59,810 nt of DNA from an uncultured Parabacteroides sp. (lineage in GTDB: Bacteria; Bacteroidota; Bacteroidia; Bacteroidales; Tannerellaceae), in NCBI GenBank assembly GCA_900770835.1, contig CAAGLQ010000178.1:1-59810 (forward strand). The letters are read 5' to 3'. Below the pieces are notes generated by a model. The model saw nothing but the letters and a program-made list of their open reading frames with translations. It was not told the DNA's origin and ran no database searches. This document shows positions 27,536 through 36,051 of the stretch, in pieces. The translations under genes were made by a program, and so were the position numbers. How positions within the stretch are numbered: position 1 is the stretch's first letter; every line of letters begins with the position of its first letter.

Positions 27536-28777
27536 TTAGTGACTATGACTGTGAGCCGGGATCGCATTCGAGGCAGAGGCTAATTTCACTTGATGTGCCC
27601 CCTTCGTCACAACCGCCTCTCCACCCTGCAAGCCACTGAGAATCTGCACCTCCTTACCGTTATTTGCCCCGAGGGTGACCGTTTGTTTGCGATAGCAATC
27701 GGCATCGAGGCGCACATAGACGGAATAGAGCCCCTGCTCCTCAATCAGCGACTCCACAGGGACACTGATTACCTGCTCCAAAGGCTTCGTCAACAGATAG
27801 ACCTCCACAAACGAGCCAGGTAAAATCGCCCCTTTGTTGTCAAACTCAAACGTCACCGGCACAAAGAAAGAATCACCTCCAGACGCACGTCCATAAGAGA
27901 GCAAACGGCCTCGCAGGTCAGCCAGCCGATAAACCTGCTCATCGTAGGGTGTCTTGAAATGCGCGGATTGCACCATCGGCAGACTGCTGTAATAGCGCTC
28001 CGACACATCCGCCCGCAGCATCAAGCGGTTACTTTGGGCGATGGTAGCCAGCGGTTGGCCAACAGACACATAATCCCCCTCCTTCACCTGGATATTCTTC
28101 AGATAGCCATTCAAGGGAGCCACCACGGCCACGCCCTTTGCCGTCTGCTTATCTGCCACCGCCTCATAGGCAGCCTTGGCATTGGCATAATTCAACTTCG
28201 CCTGCTCAAACTCCTTGGCAGAGACAATACGGTCGGCCACCAATGCCTCCATACGTTCAAACTCCAGTTTGGCAGCCTCATAGGCCGCCTTCGCACGCAC
28301 CGCCACATCGCCCTCCGACAAACCGTTGGAAGCGATACTCAACACGGCCTGTCCCTTACGCACGGCTGTTCCATCCGTAAAGGGTACACTGCCAAACGAC
28401 ACCACTCCGGGTACCGTTGCCACCATCACAGATTCCTCGCCCTGCGCGGCCAGCACCTGACCACTGGTGCGAATCACTTGCGTAAAGGCTCCCGGTGTAA
28501 CCGTAATGGTTTGTAATCCTACCGCTTTCGCATTAGCCTCTTTGAAAACTACCTCTCCCGGGTTAGCCGCTTCTTCATGTTCATGATCATGGTCATGGTC
28601 ATGGTCGTGACCTGCTTCCTCGTGTTCGTGACCCTCGTGCTCGTGGTCATGATCGTGCTCATGCGCCTCCGCCTCGGCATGGGCGTGGTCATGGTCGTGC
28701 TCGGCTTCCGTAGAGTGACCTGCACAACCTGCTAATAGATAGGCGCAAAGCACACCTATCCCATATATTTTTTTCAT
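27536..28777 (-). CDS. RND periplasmic adaptor lipoprotein with His-rich N-terminus
   Basis: 413 residues from ATG 28777 (the frame has an upstream TTG, less likely). Lipobox LLAGC with Cys18, then a 50-residue segment (about 21-72) made of repeated H-D-H/H-E-H units, then the hairpin, lipoyl and beta-barrel domains of a membrane-fusion protein. Such adaptors bridge pump and outer-membrane channel; the His-rich stretch probably binds divalent metal before hand-over, as proposed for related CzcB/CusB proteins. It lies 15 nt upstream of the pump gene. Confidence 0.9.
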   Translation of the reverse strand: MKKIYGIGVLCAYLLAGCAGHSTEAEHDHDHAHAEAEAHEHDHDHEHEGHEHEEAGHDHDHDHDHEHEEAANPGEVVFKEANAKAVGLQTITVTPGAFTQVIRTSGQVLAAQGEESVMVATVPGVVSFGSVPFTDGTAVRKGQAVLSIASNGLSEGDVAVRAKAAYEAAKLEFERMEALVADRIVSAKEFEQAKLNYANAKAAYEAVADKQTAKGVAVVAPLNGYLKNIQVKEGDYVSVGQPLATIAQSNRLMLRADVSERYYSSLPMVQSAHFKTPYDEQVYRLADLRGRLLSYGRASGGDSFFVPVTFEFDNKGAILPGSFVEVYLLTKPLEQVISVPVESLIEEQGLYSVYVRLDADCYRKQTVTLGANNGKEVQILSGLQGGEAVVTKGAHQVKLASASNAIPAHSHSH

Positions 28778-28832
28778 GTGAAAATCCAATTAAAATGATG
28801 AATAGTGTCCGATAAAATTCAAATCTCAAAAT

Positions 28833-29222
28833 TTAAGATAGGGACATAGGAGGGGCTCGCAACCCCATCGCACGCGCCATCCAAGGATCGTACGACGCTT
28901 CAAGATAAAAGGCCTCACTCGCACCCCATAATCGGTTATGACAAGGAGCCTCTAAATGAAATGTAAAAAGGGAAACTACCTGTAAGACATGCGCATCTGC
29001 CGTACCTCCATAGGTATTGAGAAGCGAAACCAGGTAACCTAAATTATGACCATGGCAACCACAGTCATGCGCATCTGTTGAATGGTCGCCCTCCTCCTGC
29101 TCCATCGTTAAGGAAACGTAACAGGGCATACCATCCCGATGATGGTGATGGGGAATCACCACAGAAAGCAATGAGAGCACACTCGCCAAGAGCAACACCC
29201 ACTGCTTAAACCACCGTGTCAT
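28833..29222 (-). CDS. Small His/Cys-rich membrane protein (DUF6769-like)
   Basis: 129 residues from ATG 29222 (an in-frame GTG lies five codons upstream). One N-terminal hydrophobic segment (about 6-24) is followed by HHHH, then CGCHGH, suggesting an exported metal-binding protein. I recall similar small proteins next to Bacteroidetes metal efflux genes under a DUF name, possibly DUF6769; this is not certain. It is the first gene of the efflux operon, 55 nt upstream of the adaptor. Confidence 0.65.
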   Translation of the reverse strand: MTRWFKQWVLLLASVLSLLSVVIPHHHHRDGMPCYVSLTMEQEEGDHSTDAHDCGCHGHNLGYLVSLLNTYGGTADAHVLQVVSLFTFHLEAPCHNRLWGASEAFYLEASYDPWMARAMGLRAPPMSLS

Positions 29223-29241
29223 TTGTCGGGTACGCACGGTG

Positions 29242-29249
29242 CAAAGATA
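29242..29249 (-). promoter_or_regulatory. -7 box of the metal efflux operon
   Basis: TATCTTTG followed by CA on the minus strand is a very typical Bacteroidetes -7 box, 20 nt upstream of the ATG at 29222. A TTTG at the expected upstream distance is missing, which is compatible with activator-dependent (metal-induced) expression. It lies between the efflux operon and the end of the capsule locus, so no separate terminator is seen for the latter. Confidence 0.5.
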
Positions 29250-29269
29250 GGAAAAGCTACGGGAAATCG

Positions 29270-29890
29270 CTAATTGTTTCCATCAAATGGTTTTGTGGTC
29301 GCTTCTCCATTTAGGGATATTCCCTTGCGACCCAATACACATTTCACGGTTTTGTATAAGATTAACAGATCTGTCCGAAAAGAGACATGATCTACATACC
29401 AAACATCCAACTCAAACTTTTTTCTCCAACTGATGGCATTTCTCCCGTTCACCTGTGCCCATCCCGTAATGCCAGGACGCACTTCATGCCGCCTTGCCTG
29501 TTCCCTATTGTATAAAGGCAGGTATTGCACCAATAACGGCCGAGGGCCAATCAACGCCATGTCTCCTTTGAGTACATTTATTAATTGGGGGAGTTCATCG
29601 ATGGAGGTGGCTCGGATAATCCTCCCGATAGGAGTCATTCTTCTGGCGTCAGGCAATAATCTCCCGAGATCATCCTTCTGGTCGTTCATGGTTTTGAACT
29701 TGATTATCTTAAATATTCTGCCCTCTCTCCCCGGACGCTCCTGGAGAAAAAAAATGCCATCGCTCCGGTTGGCTATGGCAAGCAACAATATGGTTACTAA
29801 CAGGATTGGAGAAGTCAACAACAGCAAGGTGGCGGCAATAAAACAATCCAATGGGCGTTTGCAGTAGCGAGTATATCCATTCTTTTTCAT
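29270..29890 (-). CDS. Initiating sugar-phosphate transferase (WcaJ/PglC type)
   Basis: 206 residues from ATG 29890, which overlaps the upstream stop as ATGA; a longer frame exists but lies inside that gene. One N-terminal membrane segment (about 14-40) and the catalytic domain with RPGREGRIFKIIKFKTM, TSIDELPQLINVLKGDM and GPRPLL are typical of the small bacterial sugar transferases (PglC size). It attaches the first sugar phosphate to undecaprenyl phosphate. It is the last gene of the polysaccharide locus in transcription order, directly after the PglD-like gene, a pairing known from UDP-diNAcBac pathways. Confidence 0.92.
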   Translation of the reverse strand: MKKNGYTRYCKRPLDCFIAATLLLLTSPILLVTILLLAIANRSDGIFFLQERPGREGRIFKIIKFKTMNDQKDDLGRLLPDARRMTPIGRIIRATSIDELPQLINVLKGDMALIGPRPLLVQYLPLYNREQARRHEVRPGITGWAQVNGRNAISWRKKFELDVWYVDHVSFRTDLLILYKTVKCVLGRKGISLNGEATTKPFDGNN

Positions 29891-30492
29891 AACTGTGTAT
29901 TCTTTTTCATGATCCGACAAGGTGAACCGTATGCTACCACTCCATCCGGAATGTCTTTGCAAACCACCGAACCCGAACCTATAATCGTCCATTTGCCTAT
30001 TCTAACACCGGGATTGATTACGCTACCTGCCCCTATCCATGTTCCTTCCCCCACATGTACATTACCACATAATGTAGCATGAGGAGAGACATGCACATAG
30101 TCCTCCAACACGCATTCATGATCGATAGCCGCCCCCGTATTCACGATACAATGTTTACCAACCTGGCAACAACTTTGCAAAATACCCCCTTGCATGATGA
30201 CACTCCCCTCTCCTATCTTCGCGAGAGGAGACACGATAGCATGAGTGGAAACAGCCGTACCAAATATCGCTTGCTCATGCTTCAACCAATCCGCTACCCG
30301 CTTTCGGATGCCGTTCGCCCCAATACTGATCAACACCGGAGACATACCCTGCTGGTAGCTCGAAAGAACACGGTGTCCCATCCATTCCCGCAAATCGGGA
30401 TTATCATCGATGATCCCCGATAGCTCGATGTCATTCTCTCTCAGCACGTCCATAATCACTTTGGCGTGCCCACCTGCTCCGTATAAATACAT
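29887..30492 (-). CDS. PglD/NeuD-type sugar O/N-acetyltransferase
   Basis: 201 residues: an N-terminal Rossmann-like PglD domain (MYLYGAGGHAKV, IIDDNP) and a left-handed beta-helix of hexapeptide repeats (about 90-195) with the likely catalytic His in IDHECVLEDYVHVSP. PglD acetylates UDP-4-amino sugars; NeuD acetylates sialic acid. Position next to a PglC-size transferase and a PglA-like glycosyltransferase favours the PglD role. No dehydratase or aminotransferase for the sugar is present in the window. Confidence 0.88.
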   Translation of the reverse strand: MYLYGAGGHAKVIMDVLRENDIELSGIIDDNPDLREWMGHRVLSSYQQGMSPVLISIGANGIRKRVADWLKHEQAIFGTAVSTHAIVSPLAKIGEGSVIMQGGILQSCCQVGKHCIVNTGAAIDHECVLEDYVHVSPHATLCGNVHVGEGTWIGAGSVINPGVRIGKWTIIGSGSVVCKDIPDGVVAYGSPCRIMKKNTQL

Positions 30493-30496
30493 AAAA

Positions 30497-31648
30497 TCAA
30501 TCTTTATTCTTTAGATTTGCAATCTGCTCTTGATACACATCCCGCAAAGCTTTCCACAACATCTGTCGGTCATATTTCCGAACAATCCGAGGACGAGCGG
30601 CAGCGGCCAACTTCCTGACTGATGCAGGGGAGGAGACAAACTCTCGCATAGCTTGGTAAAGACATTCACTGTCGCGAGAAGGTATGATTACACCATTATT
30701 CCCATTTTCAATAATCTCGTTGCATCCGTTGATATCCGTCACGATACAAGGTAGCCCCATCGCCCCAGCTTGCAACACCACATTAGGGAATCCCTCCCGG
30801 TAGCTGGGAAACACGAAAGCATCCGATGCCGCCAAGAAAGGCCGAATATCATCTTGCCATCCCACAAACATTATGGCAGGGTGTTTATGGATATACGCCT
30901 CTGTCTCAGGAGCGACCGGATCCAAATTCGCTTCAAAGTCCCCTACCAGCCAAAGACGGCAATTCGTAAATTCTCGCTGCAACCGCACAAAAGCCTCAAC
31001 TAACTCATTGATACCTTTATCTCGTACCAAACGCCCCACAAAACAGAACACAAAATCAGTAGGCTTACGATAACTTTCCGCTTTTGCCATCACCGTAGGT
31101 GTACGATCAAAATAGGAGAGATCGATACCATTAATATTACCATTACCGATCAGGTGCAGCTGCTGGTTTGTGACACCAAATCGCTCTAAATCCCTCTTCA
31201 CACCTCTCCCCTCCGGATTGATATAAGTCGCACAAGCACATGTCAGCCGATCAGTAGCGATCAATAAGTGCCGTTTCCAACCTGTGGCTGAAGGGAACAC
31301 CAATCCGGTGAAGGTATGCATTCGGATAGGGATCCGGCAGATCCAAGCGGCCATCATAGCCAGCAAACCCGCCTTAGGAGTCAACGAATGAACGATGAGC
31401 GGTTTTTCTTTGTGAAACAAAAGCACAAGCTTCACCAAAGCCACACAGTCTTTAAGCGGAGCGATATGGCGTTGCATGGGTACCGCGAGAGTTCTTACCC
31501 CTTCTCTCTCACCCACTTTCTCCAGCTCCTGCCCAGGAGAAGAAACTGCGACAACCTCATACGCCTCCTCTAACATCCTCAGCTGTCCCTGCAGCAGGAG
31601 ATGAAGCGAGAGCGGCACGGTAGAAATACGTATTACTTTAGGCTTCAT
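30497..31648 (-). CDS. GT4 glycosyltransferase, PglA-like
   Basis: 383 residues, GT-B fold: N-terminal acceptor domain with HSLTPKAGLLAMMAAWICR and the C-terminal nucleotide-sugar domain with FVGRLVRDKGINELVEAF and SYREGFPNVVLQAGAMGLP. Family knowledge: such proteins next to PglC/PglD-like genes often add the second sugar onto the undecaprenyl-linked first one. It ends 5 nt upstream of the PglD-like gene and starts 6 nt after an ATPase fragment. Confidence 0.88.
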   Translation of the reverse strand: MKPKVIRISTVPLSLHLLLQGQLRMLEEAYEVVAVSSPGQELEKVGEREGVRTLAVPMQRHIAPLKDCVALVKLVLLFHKEKPLIVHSLTPKAGLLAMMAAWICRIPIRMHTFTGLVFPSATGWKRHLLIATDRLTCACATYINPEGRGVKRDLERFGVTNQQLHLIGNGNINGIDLSYFDRTPTVMAKAESYRKPTDFVFCFVGRLVRDKGINELVEAFVRLQREFTNCRLWLVGDFEANLDPVAPETEAYIHKHPAIMFVGWQDDIRPFLAASDAFVFPSYREGFPNVVLQAGAMGLPCIVTDINGCNEIIENGNNGVIIPSRDSECLYQAMREFVSSPASVRKLAAAARPRIVRKYDRQMLWKALRDVYQEQIANLKNKD

Positions 31649-31654
31649 CCATTT

Positions 31655-31843
31655 TTATATTATATACTTTTTTGTCAAAGAATGGCGCATAAGGGATTTC
31701 TCCATCCACACAAATAAAGAATAGAGTTTGGCTATCGTGCTTTTTCCCGATCCTTGCCGACCGATCAATACCGTAATCTTATTAATAGATACACGGGCTT
31801 CAATAATCGGTCCAAAATGCTCAATATATAGTTCTTCTTTCAT
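31655..31843 (-). pseudogene. Remnant of an AAA-family ATPase
   Basis: 62 codons beginning MKEELYIEHFGPIIEARV with an intact Walker A (GRQGSGKST), i.e. the first part of a P-loop ATPase of the 'AAA_15/AAA_21' kind, whose full-length relatives are several hundred residues. After LFVWMEKSLMRHSLTKK the frame stops and the PglA-like gene starts 6 nt later. No further part of the domain is found in the neighbouring 174-nt gap. Most likely a truncated leftover of a recombination event; a functional micro-protein is not excluded. Confidence 0.65.
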
Positions 31844-32017
31844 CTACCTCATTAATTCTCTTTTACTTTTATCTCTTCTCTTATTGAAGATTTAAATCCC
31901 CAATAGAGAGGGTAAAAGTACAAACAAACTCCTAAAAGTTCTCATCCATCGATGAAAATATTTGCCAATATGGATTCAAGAGCAAAATTCTCCCTTTTGA
32001 AAGCCATCCAACATCCT

Positions 32018-32770
32018 TTATCTATGTCGAAACCTATAATAGAGATATCCGATCCATTCATGTGTCAATTCCGGCCACACAGCCAAAACAGGCAATGAGG
32101 GCAACCAATTAGGCCCTCCATTCCCCTTGATCTCAGGGAAAGTGTCCGTAATATAGGCATCCGGATACAATCCTACCGACTGGAAAGTCCATAACGACCT
32201 ACGCATGTGAGTAGCCGAGGTGATTAACAATATCGGTTCCGTTTTTAAACTCTCGCCAATCCGTTCCAACGTGAATGTCGCATTCTCCCACGTGTTATTC
32301 GCATAGGTTTCAAAGATGACATCCTCCAAAGGCATACCCAAATTGACCAAATATTGTTGCATGTGCGCAGGATTCCCTTGCAATCCCTTCCCATCTTTGC
32401 TTTCAATGATTGAACCATCCGAAGCCAATACCAATTTCCGGATACGCCCCTGTTTATACAAACGGATACCCTCCAGCAATCGGTCAGCTATGCCACTGAA
32501 TTCAGGGCGATCCCTTTTCCAATCCCAATAGCTATAACCACCCAGCACAATGCCATACGTATACTGTTTCCCCTCTGGCAAAGCATGATCATATTCCCTA
32601 TACCATTGTTCAGCCGCCCATTGATAAAGCGAACCATTGGAGAACAGCAGGAAAAGTAAGGCGGCCCAGATGAAACATAGCCTTTTCCATCGTTTAGTGC
32701 GTACAAGCCACCCCAAAAGCACAAAACAGATGATATAAGTAAAAGGATTGATGAGTAGAGAGATAAACAT
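32018..32770 (-). CDS. YdcF/SanA-like DUF218 membrane protein
   Basis: 250 residues: two N-terminal membrane helices (about 5-20 and 28-48), then the DUF218 domain with GIVLGGYSYWD, KLVLASDGSI, ETYANNTWENATFTLE and LITSATHMRRS. DUF218 proteins such as SanA and ElyC are envelope proteins tied to peptidoglycan or undecaprenyl-phosphate homeostasis. The capsule-locus position suggests a lipid-carrier-related task; this is inference. Confidence 0.85.
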   Translation of the reverse strand: MFISLLINPFTYIICFVLLGWLVRTKRWKRLCFIWAALLFLLFSNGSLYQWAAEQWYREYDHALPEGKQYTYGIVLGGYSYWDWKRDRPEFSGIADRLLEGIRLYKQGRIRKLVLASDGSIIESKDGKGLQGNPAHMQQYLVNLGMPLEDVIFETYANNTWENATFTLERIGESLKTEPILLITSATHMRRSLWTFQSVGLYPDAYITDTFPEIKGNGGPNWLPSLPVLAVWPELTHEWIGYLYYRFRHR

Positions 32771-32789
32771 AAAATATTCAATGATAATC

Positions 32790-33836
32790 TTATAAATGTG
32801 TAAACAAGAATGATACGATCTGTTTTATTAACCTCACCGGCCTCTCCTTCTTCACCTGTTGTTGACAAATAGAATATAACGTATCAACATCGTATGCAGC
32901 AATAGCCCTCACAAAAGGATCCTCTAAAAAATGCGGATAACTTTGCACATGCATGATTTGTTGATATACCGGATCTCTCAACTCCTTTGAAATTCTGTCT
33001 TTAATTTCGTCCGAGGATCCTATTTTGAATATTATCATTTGACAAATATCCGATTTCAACACATTCTTCAATTCAATACGAATATAATCAGATGCTCTAT
33101 AATAATGATACTTTTCTATCAAAGCCTTTTTCCAAACATAAAGTCTTTTCAAATCAGGTAACAAATGAGGATTATAACGAGTTGTCATGCCACCAAAACG
33201 GTAATTATACCCCACCCTATTAAGTATTTGAATATTAGATAAATATGGAAATAATTGCATATTGAACGCCAAATCCTCTCCCATCGTCAGGCCCAAAGGT
33301 TGTATCTCGGCTTTATCCAATACTTTTTTTCTGTATAGCTTTCCACACATATTAACAGAAAGGATATTAACTCCAAAAAAGGAGATATAATATTTCTCAA
33401 ACAATTCTGGTTGTTTGATTTGTCCGATAATAGGACTTAGTCCTCTCTTTTTTATTAATTTATGGCGATCCAAGACTCGCTGCATACCCATTTCCACATA
33501 ATCAGCTTCTGAAGCCTCTGCTTTTTCATACATTATACGTAATATATCTGCATCATCTAACCAATCATCAGAATCAATGAACATTATATACTGTCCTCGT
33601 GCTCTTTTCAATCCTGAAAAGCGAGCCTTCTCCACCCCTTCATTAATAGTTTTATTGATTATATAAATCCGAGGATCAGAAGCAGCATACTTCTTACATA
33701 GATCTAAACTTGAATCTGTAGAAGCGTCATTTACCAAAATAAGTTCGAGATCGATATAGGTCTGCATTAAGCAAGAGCGGATACATTGCCCTAAATACCT
33801 TTCAGTATTGTAGATTGGTACAATAATCGAAATCAT
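32790..33836 (-). CDS. GT2 family glycosyltransferase
   Basis: 348 residues from ATG 33836 (an in-frame GTG three codons upstream is possible). GT-A fold: ISIIVPIYNTERYLGQC at the N-terminus, nucleotide-binding VNDASTDSS and the metal-binding DSDD in MFIDSDDWLDD. An inverting transferase adding one sugar to the growing repeat unit at the inner face of the membrane; donor and acceptor unknown. The C-terminal 150 residues are variable, as usual. Confidence 0.88.
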   Translation of the reverse strand: MISIIVPIYNTERYLGQCIRSCLMQTYIDLELILVNDASTDSSLDLCKKYAASDPRIYIINKTINEGVEKARFSGLKRARGQYIMFIDSDDWLDDADILRIMYEKAEASEADYVEMGMQRVLDRHKLIKKRGLSPIIGQIKQPELFEKYYISFFGVNILSVNMCGKLYRKKVLDKAEIQPLGLTMGEDLAFNMQLFPYLSNIQILNRVGYNYRFGGMTTRYNPHLLPDLKRLYVWKKALIEKYHYYRASDYIRIELKNVLKSDICQMIIFKIGSSDEIKDRISKELRDPVYQQIMHVQSYPHFLEDPFVRAIAAYDVDTLYSICQQQVKKERPVRLIKQIVSFLFTHL

Positions 33837-33883
33837 GATGTACACGAATTATATTTCCTTGTCAAAAAACAGTTTTCCCTTAT

Positions 33884-34993
33884 TCATTTCCAGATATTAA
33901 AATAAAATGCAAACGCATAGAATGCCAGCAACGCATACCCCAGCATCTTCTCATGATTCACCCAAAAACGTTCTTTCATGAATGGATAGATCAACACCAC
34001 CGGCATGATGAACCATGAGATTTGGGCAAAACGATTGGAATAGGCAGCGCGAATCACCAACACCCAAAAAGCATTGGTGACGAGAAAAGTATTGTATATC
34101 CAATGGTAATACTCATCCTTGAAGTTACGACGAAAAATGAAATAATAACCAACAGCCACACCCATCGCACTATACAACAGGAAATCCCAACGGAAAGTCA
34201 TGCTCATCTGAACCACCTCGCCGATCATATTATCTCCTGTCAAATAACCAGAGAAACGGTCATCTCCTCCCATCAAGTTCAATCCGGCTAAATATGCCTG
34301 TATACGTCCACCCACAGCATACGAAGCACCCACACAAGCCACCCATCCTGCCAAATACCAATAGCTATTCTTGATGAACCAAGCCAATGTGCCCGCACCG
34401 ATCATCAGGTAAATAGATTTATGAATACCCGTTGCCAGCACACATAATCCAATCATCACAAGTGGACGATTAACATACGTCATAGCCAAAATGAAAAGGG
34501 AAGCCCCCATGCCATTTCGGATACCATTCACACCATAACTCCAGAAGGTAAACATACCCAGCAAGACCAAAAAGGGAATGTAATAATACCCTTTGAAAAT
34601 ACGTTGCATCGCTAACCAAAGTGAACCCACATATACCGTGGCACAAAGCAGGAAAAAGGTATGAATATCGCTGTATTTAGCAAACCATTGCATCAGATTT
34701 GAGAAGAGCCATTCTCCGTCCCATTGCCAAGCAAAAGGACGATGGGAATTAGCCGCCTCATAAAATCCTTTTGCATAGTTTACTGTATCACCGAAATAGG
34801 CACTTACTGGGCGTAACCCCATATACAGGATCAACAGGATCGTGAATAACACTCCCCACATGGCATTGAGCGACACCGTTTCCCTCTTCAATACACTTCC
34901 CGTATGACATTGCCAAACAGCCGTCAACACCATGCAAAGCACAGCGACATCAAAATAATGGGTATATTCACTTAAAGGTATAAAATCAATCAT
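33884..34993 (-). CDS. EpsG-like polysaccharide polymerase
   Basis: 369 residues with about ten membrane helices, ending in hydrophobic segments; the N-terminal half has GLRPVSAYFGDTVNYAKGF, the 'EpsG' family signature (arginine before a G-D-T-x-x-Y motif). EpsG/Wzy-like proteins polymerise repeat units in the periplasm of Wzx/Wzy pathways. No Wzx flippase is encoded in the window, so export partner genes must lie elsewhere. Confidence 0.82.
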   Translation of the reverse strand: MIDFIPLSEYTHYFDVAVLCMVLTAVWQCHTGSVLKRETVSLNAMWGVLFTILLILYMGLRPVSAYFGDTVNYAKGFYEAANSHRPFAWQWDGEWLFSNLMQWFAKYSDIHTFFLLCATVYVGSLWLAMQRIFKGYYYIPFLVLLGMFTFWSYGVNGIRNGMGASLFILAMTYVNRPLVMIGLCVLATGIHKSIYLMIGAGTLAWFIKNSYWYLAGWVACVGASYAVGGRIQAYLAGLNLMGGDDRFSGYLTGDNMIGEVVQMSMTFRWDFLLYSAMGVAVGYYFIFRRNFKDEYYHWIYNTFLVTNAFWVLVIRAAYSNRFAQISWFIMPVVLIYPFMKERFWVNHEKMLGYALLAFYAFAFYFNIWK

Positions 34994-35015
34994 ATTTCCA
35001 TTCCAATAACGAAGG

Positions 35016-35023
35016 CAAAAGTA
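35016..35023 (-). promoter_or_regulatory. Possible internal promoter before the EpsG-like gene
   Basis: TACTTTTGCC on the minus strand fits the -7 box and sits 22 nt upstream of the EpsG-like ATG, inside a 68-nt gap, one of the few gaps in this tightly packed stretch. No upstream TTTG at correct spacing. Confidence 0.35.
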
Positions 35024-35061
35024 CAGAATAAACGGTACATCCCACCTACATCTAATAATAA

Positions 35062-36051
35062 TTACTTTCGGTATTTAGCACACAACTCACACCCTCGCAT
35101 GAAAGCGGCATATAAAAAGGGAAAATAATAAAAGAATATAAGCCCTACTTTCTTGACAGGATGGATAAAAGGATTCGAACAAAAAAGGCTAAACGTTTTT
35201 GCTTTAAGCTCTTTCGCGACTTGACAAGCGGAATCGCACAAAAGTGTATGGCGCGCATGGTATCTAACGTGTAGCAATGTCTTATACAGCTTCTCCAAAC
35301 AAAAACCCTGATAACGCTTTTGATCTGATTGCATATTTTGCAGACACAGGTAGTAGCTTCGCATACGGTCAATATAATTCGCATTGAGCTTCTGATGAGT
35401 AATCGAGGAAGAGCGTTGCACCCAATAGTACATCGCCTCTTCAATCAAGATGGCTTGATGTGCATGCAAATAAATGCGACAATTGAATTCCGTATCTTCC
35501 GTACCTGTTCTCCGGAAAAGCTCCTCCTCCAATAGCTCTCTCTTATAAAGTTTGTTCCATACAACCTGTAGCTGAACCTCCTCGATGGTCTCTAAATTGA
35601 ATAGGCCTCTCATCAACCTCTCCTGCGGCAGAATCGTTTGTTTAAAAACAGAAGACAGAGACAAAACCTGAGAACTGCCATCCGGCACTTGCTTTCCCAA
35701 AACCATCGAAAAATCATAATCACCCGACCGTAACGCACGATACAATGTTTCATACATTTGCGGATGTACATAATCGTCTCCATCCACGAATGCGATTAAC
35801 TCTCCAATCGCTCTTTTTAACCCACTATTTCGTGCAGCGGAAAGACCTGCATTCTCTTGATGAATCACCTCAATGCGTGTATCTTGACGTGCGTACTTAT
35901 CACATATTGCCCCACTACGATCAGTACTTCCATCATCCACCAAAATGATTTGCAAATGAGAATAAGTTTGCCTTAATAAGCTGTCAATACATGTAGAAAC
36001 GTAACCTTCCACATTGTATATAGGAACGATAATACTGATCAAATCATTCAT
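35062..36051 (-). CDS. GT2 family glycosyltransferase
   Basis: 329 residues; GT-A motifs LISIIVPIYNVEGYVSTC, VDDGSTDRSG and FVDGDDYVHP (Gly replaces the common Ser between the aspartates). Single-domain cytoplasmic sugar transferase with a basic C-terminus that may touch the membrane. It overlaps the GT4 gene upstream by 4 nt (ATGA), so translation is coupled. Confidence 0.88.
   Translation of the reverse strand: MNDLISIIVPIYNVEGYVSTCIDSLLRQTYSHLQIILVDDGSTDRSGAICDKYARQDTRIEVIHQENAGLSAARNSGLKRAIGELIAFVDGDDYVHPQMYETLYRALRSGDYDFSMVLGKQVPDGSSQVLSLSSVFKQTILPQERLMRGLFNLETIEEVQLQVVWNKLYKRELLEEELFRRTGTEDTEFNCRIYLHAHQAILIEEAMYYWVQRSSSITHQKLNANYIDRMRSYYLCLQNMQSDQKRYQGFCLEKLYKTLLHVRYHARHTLLCDSACQVAKELKAKTFSLFCSNPFIHPVKKVGLIFFYYFPFLYAAFMRGCELCAKYRK

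Noticed and set aside
29891..29992. Longer start of the initiating transferase
   Set aside because: The extra 34 codons lie inside the PglD-like gene in another frame; ATG 29890 gives the ATGA coupling and the normal PglC length.
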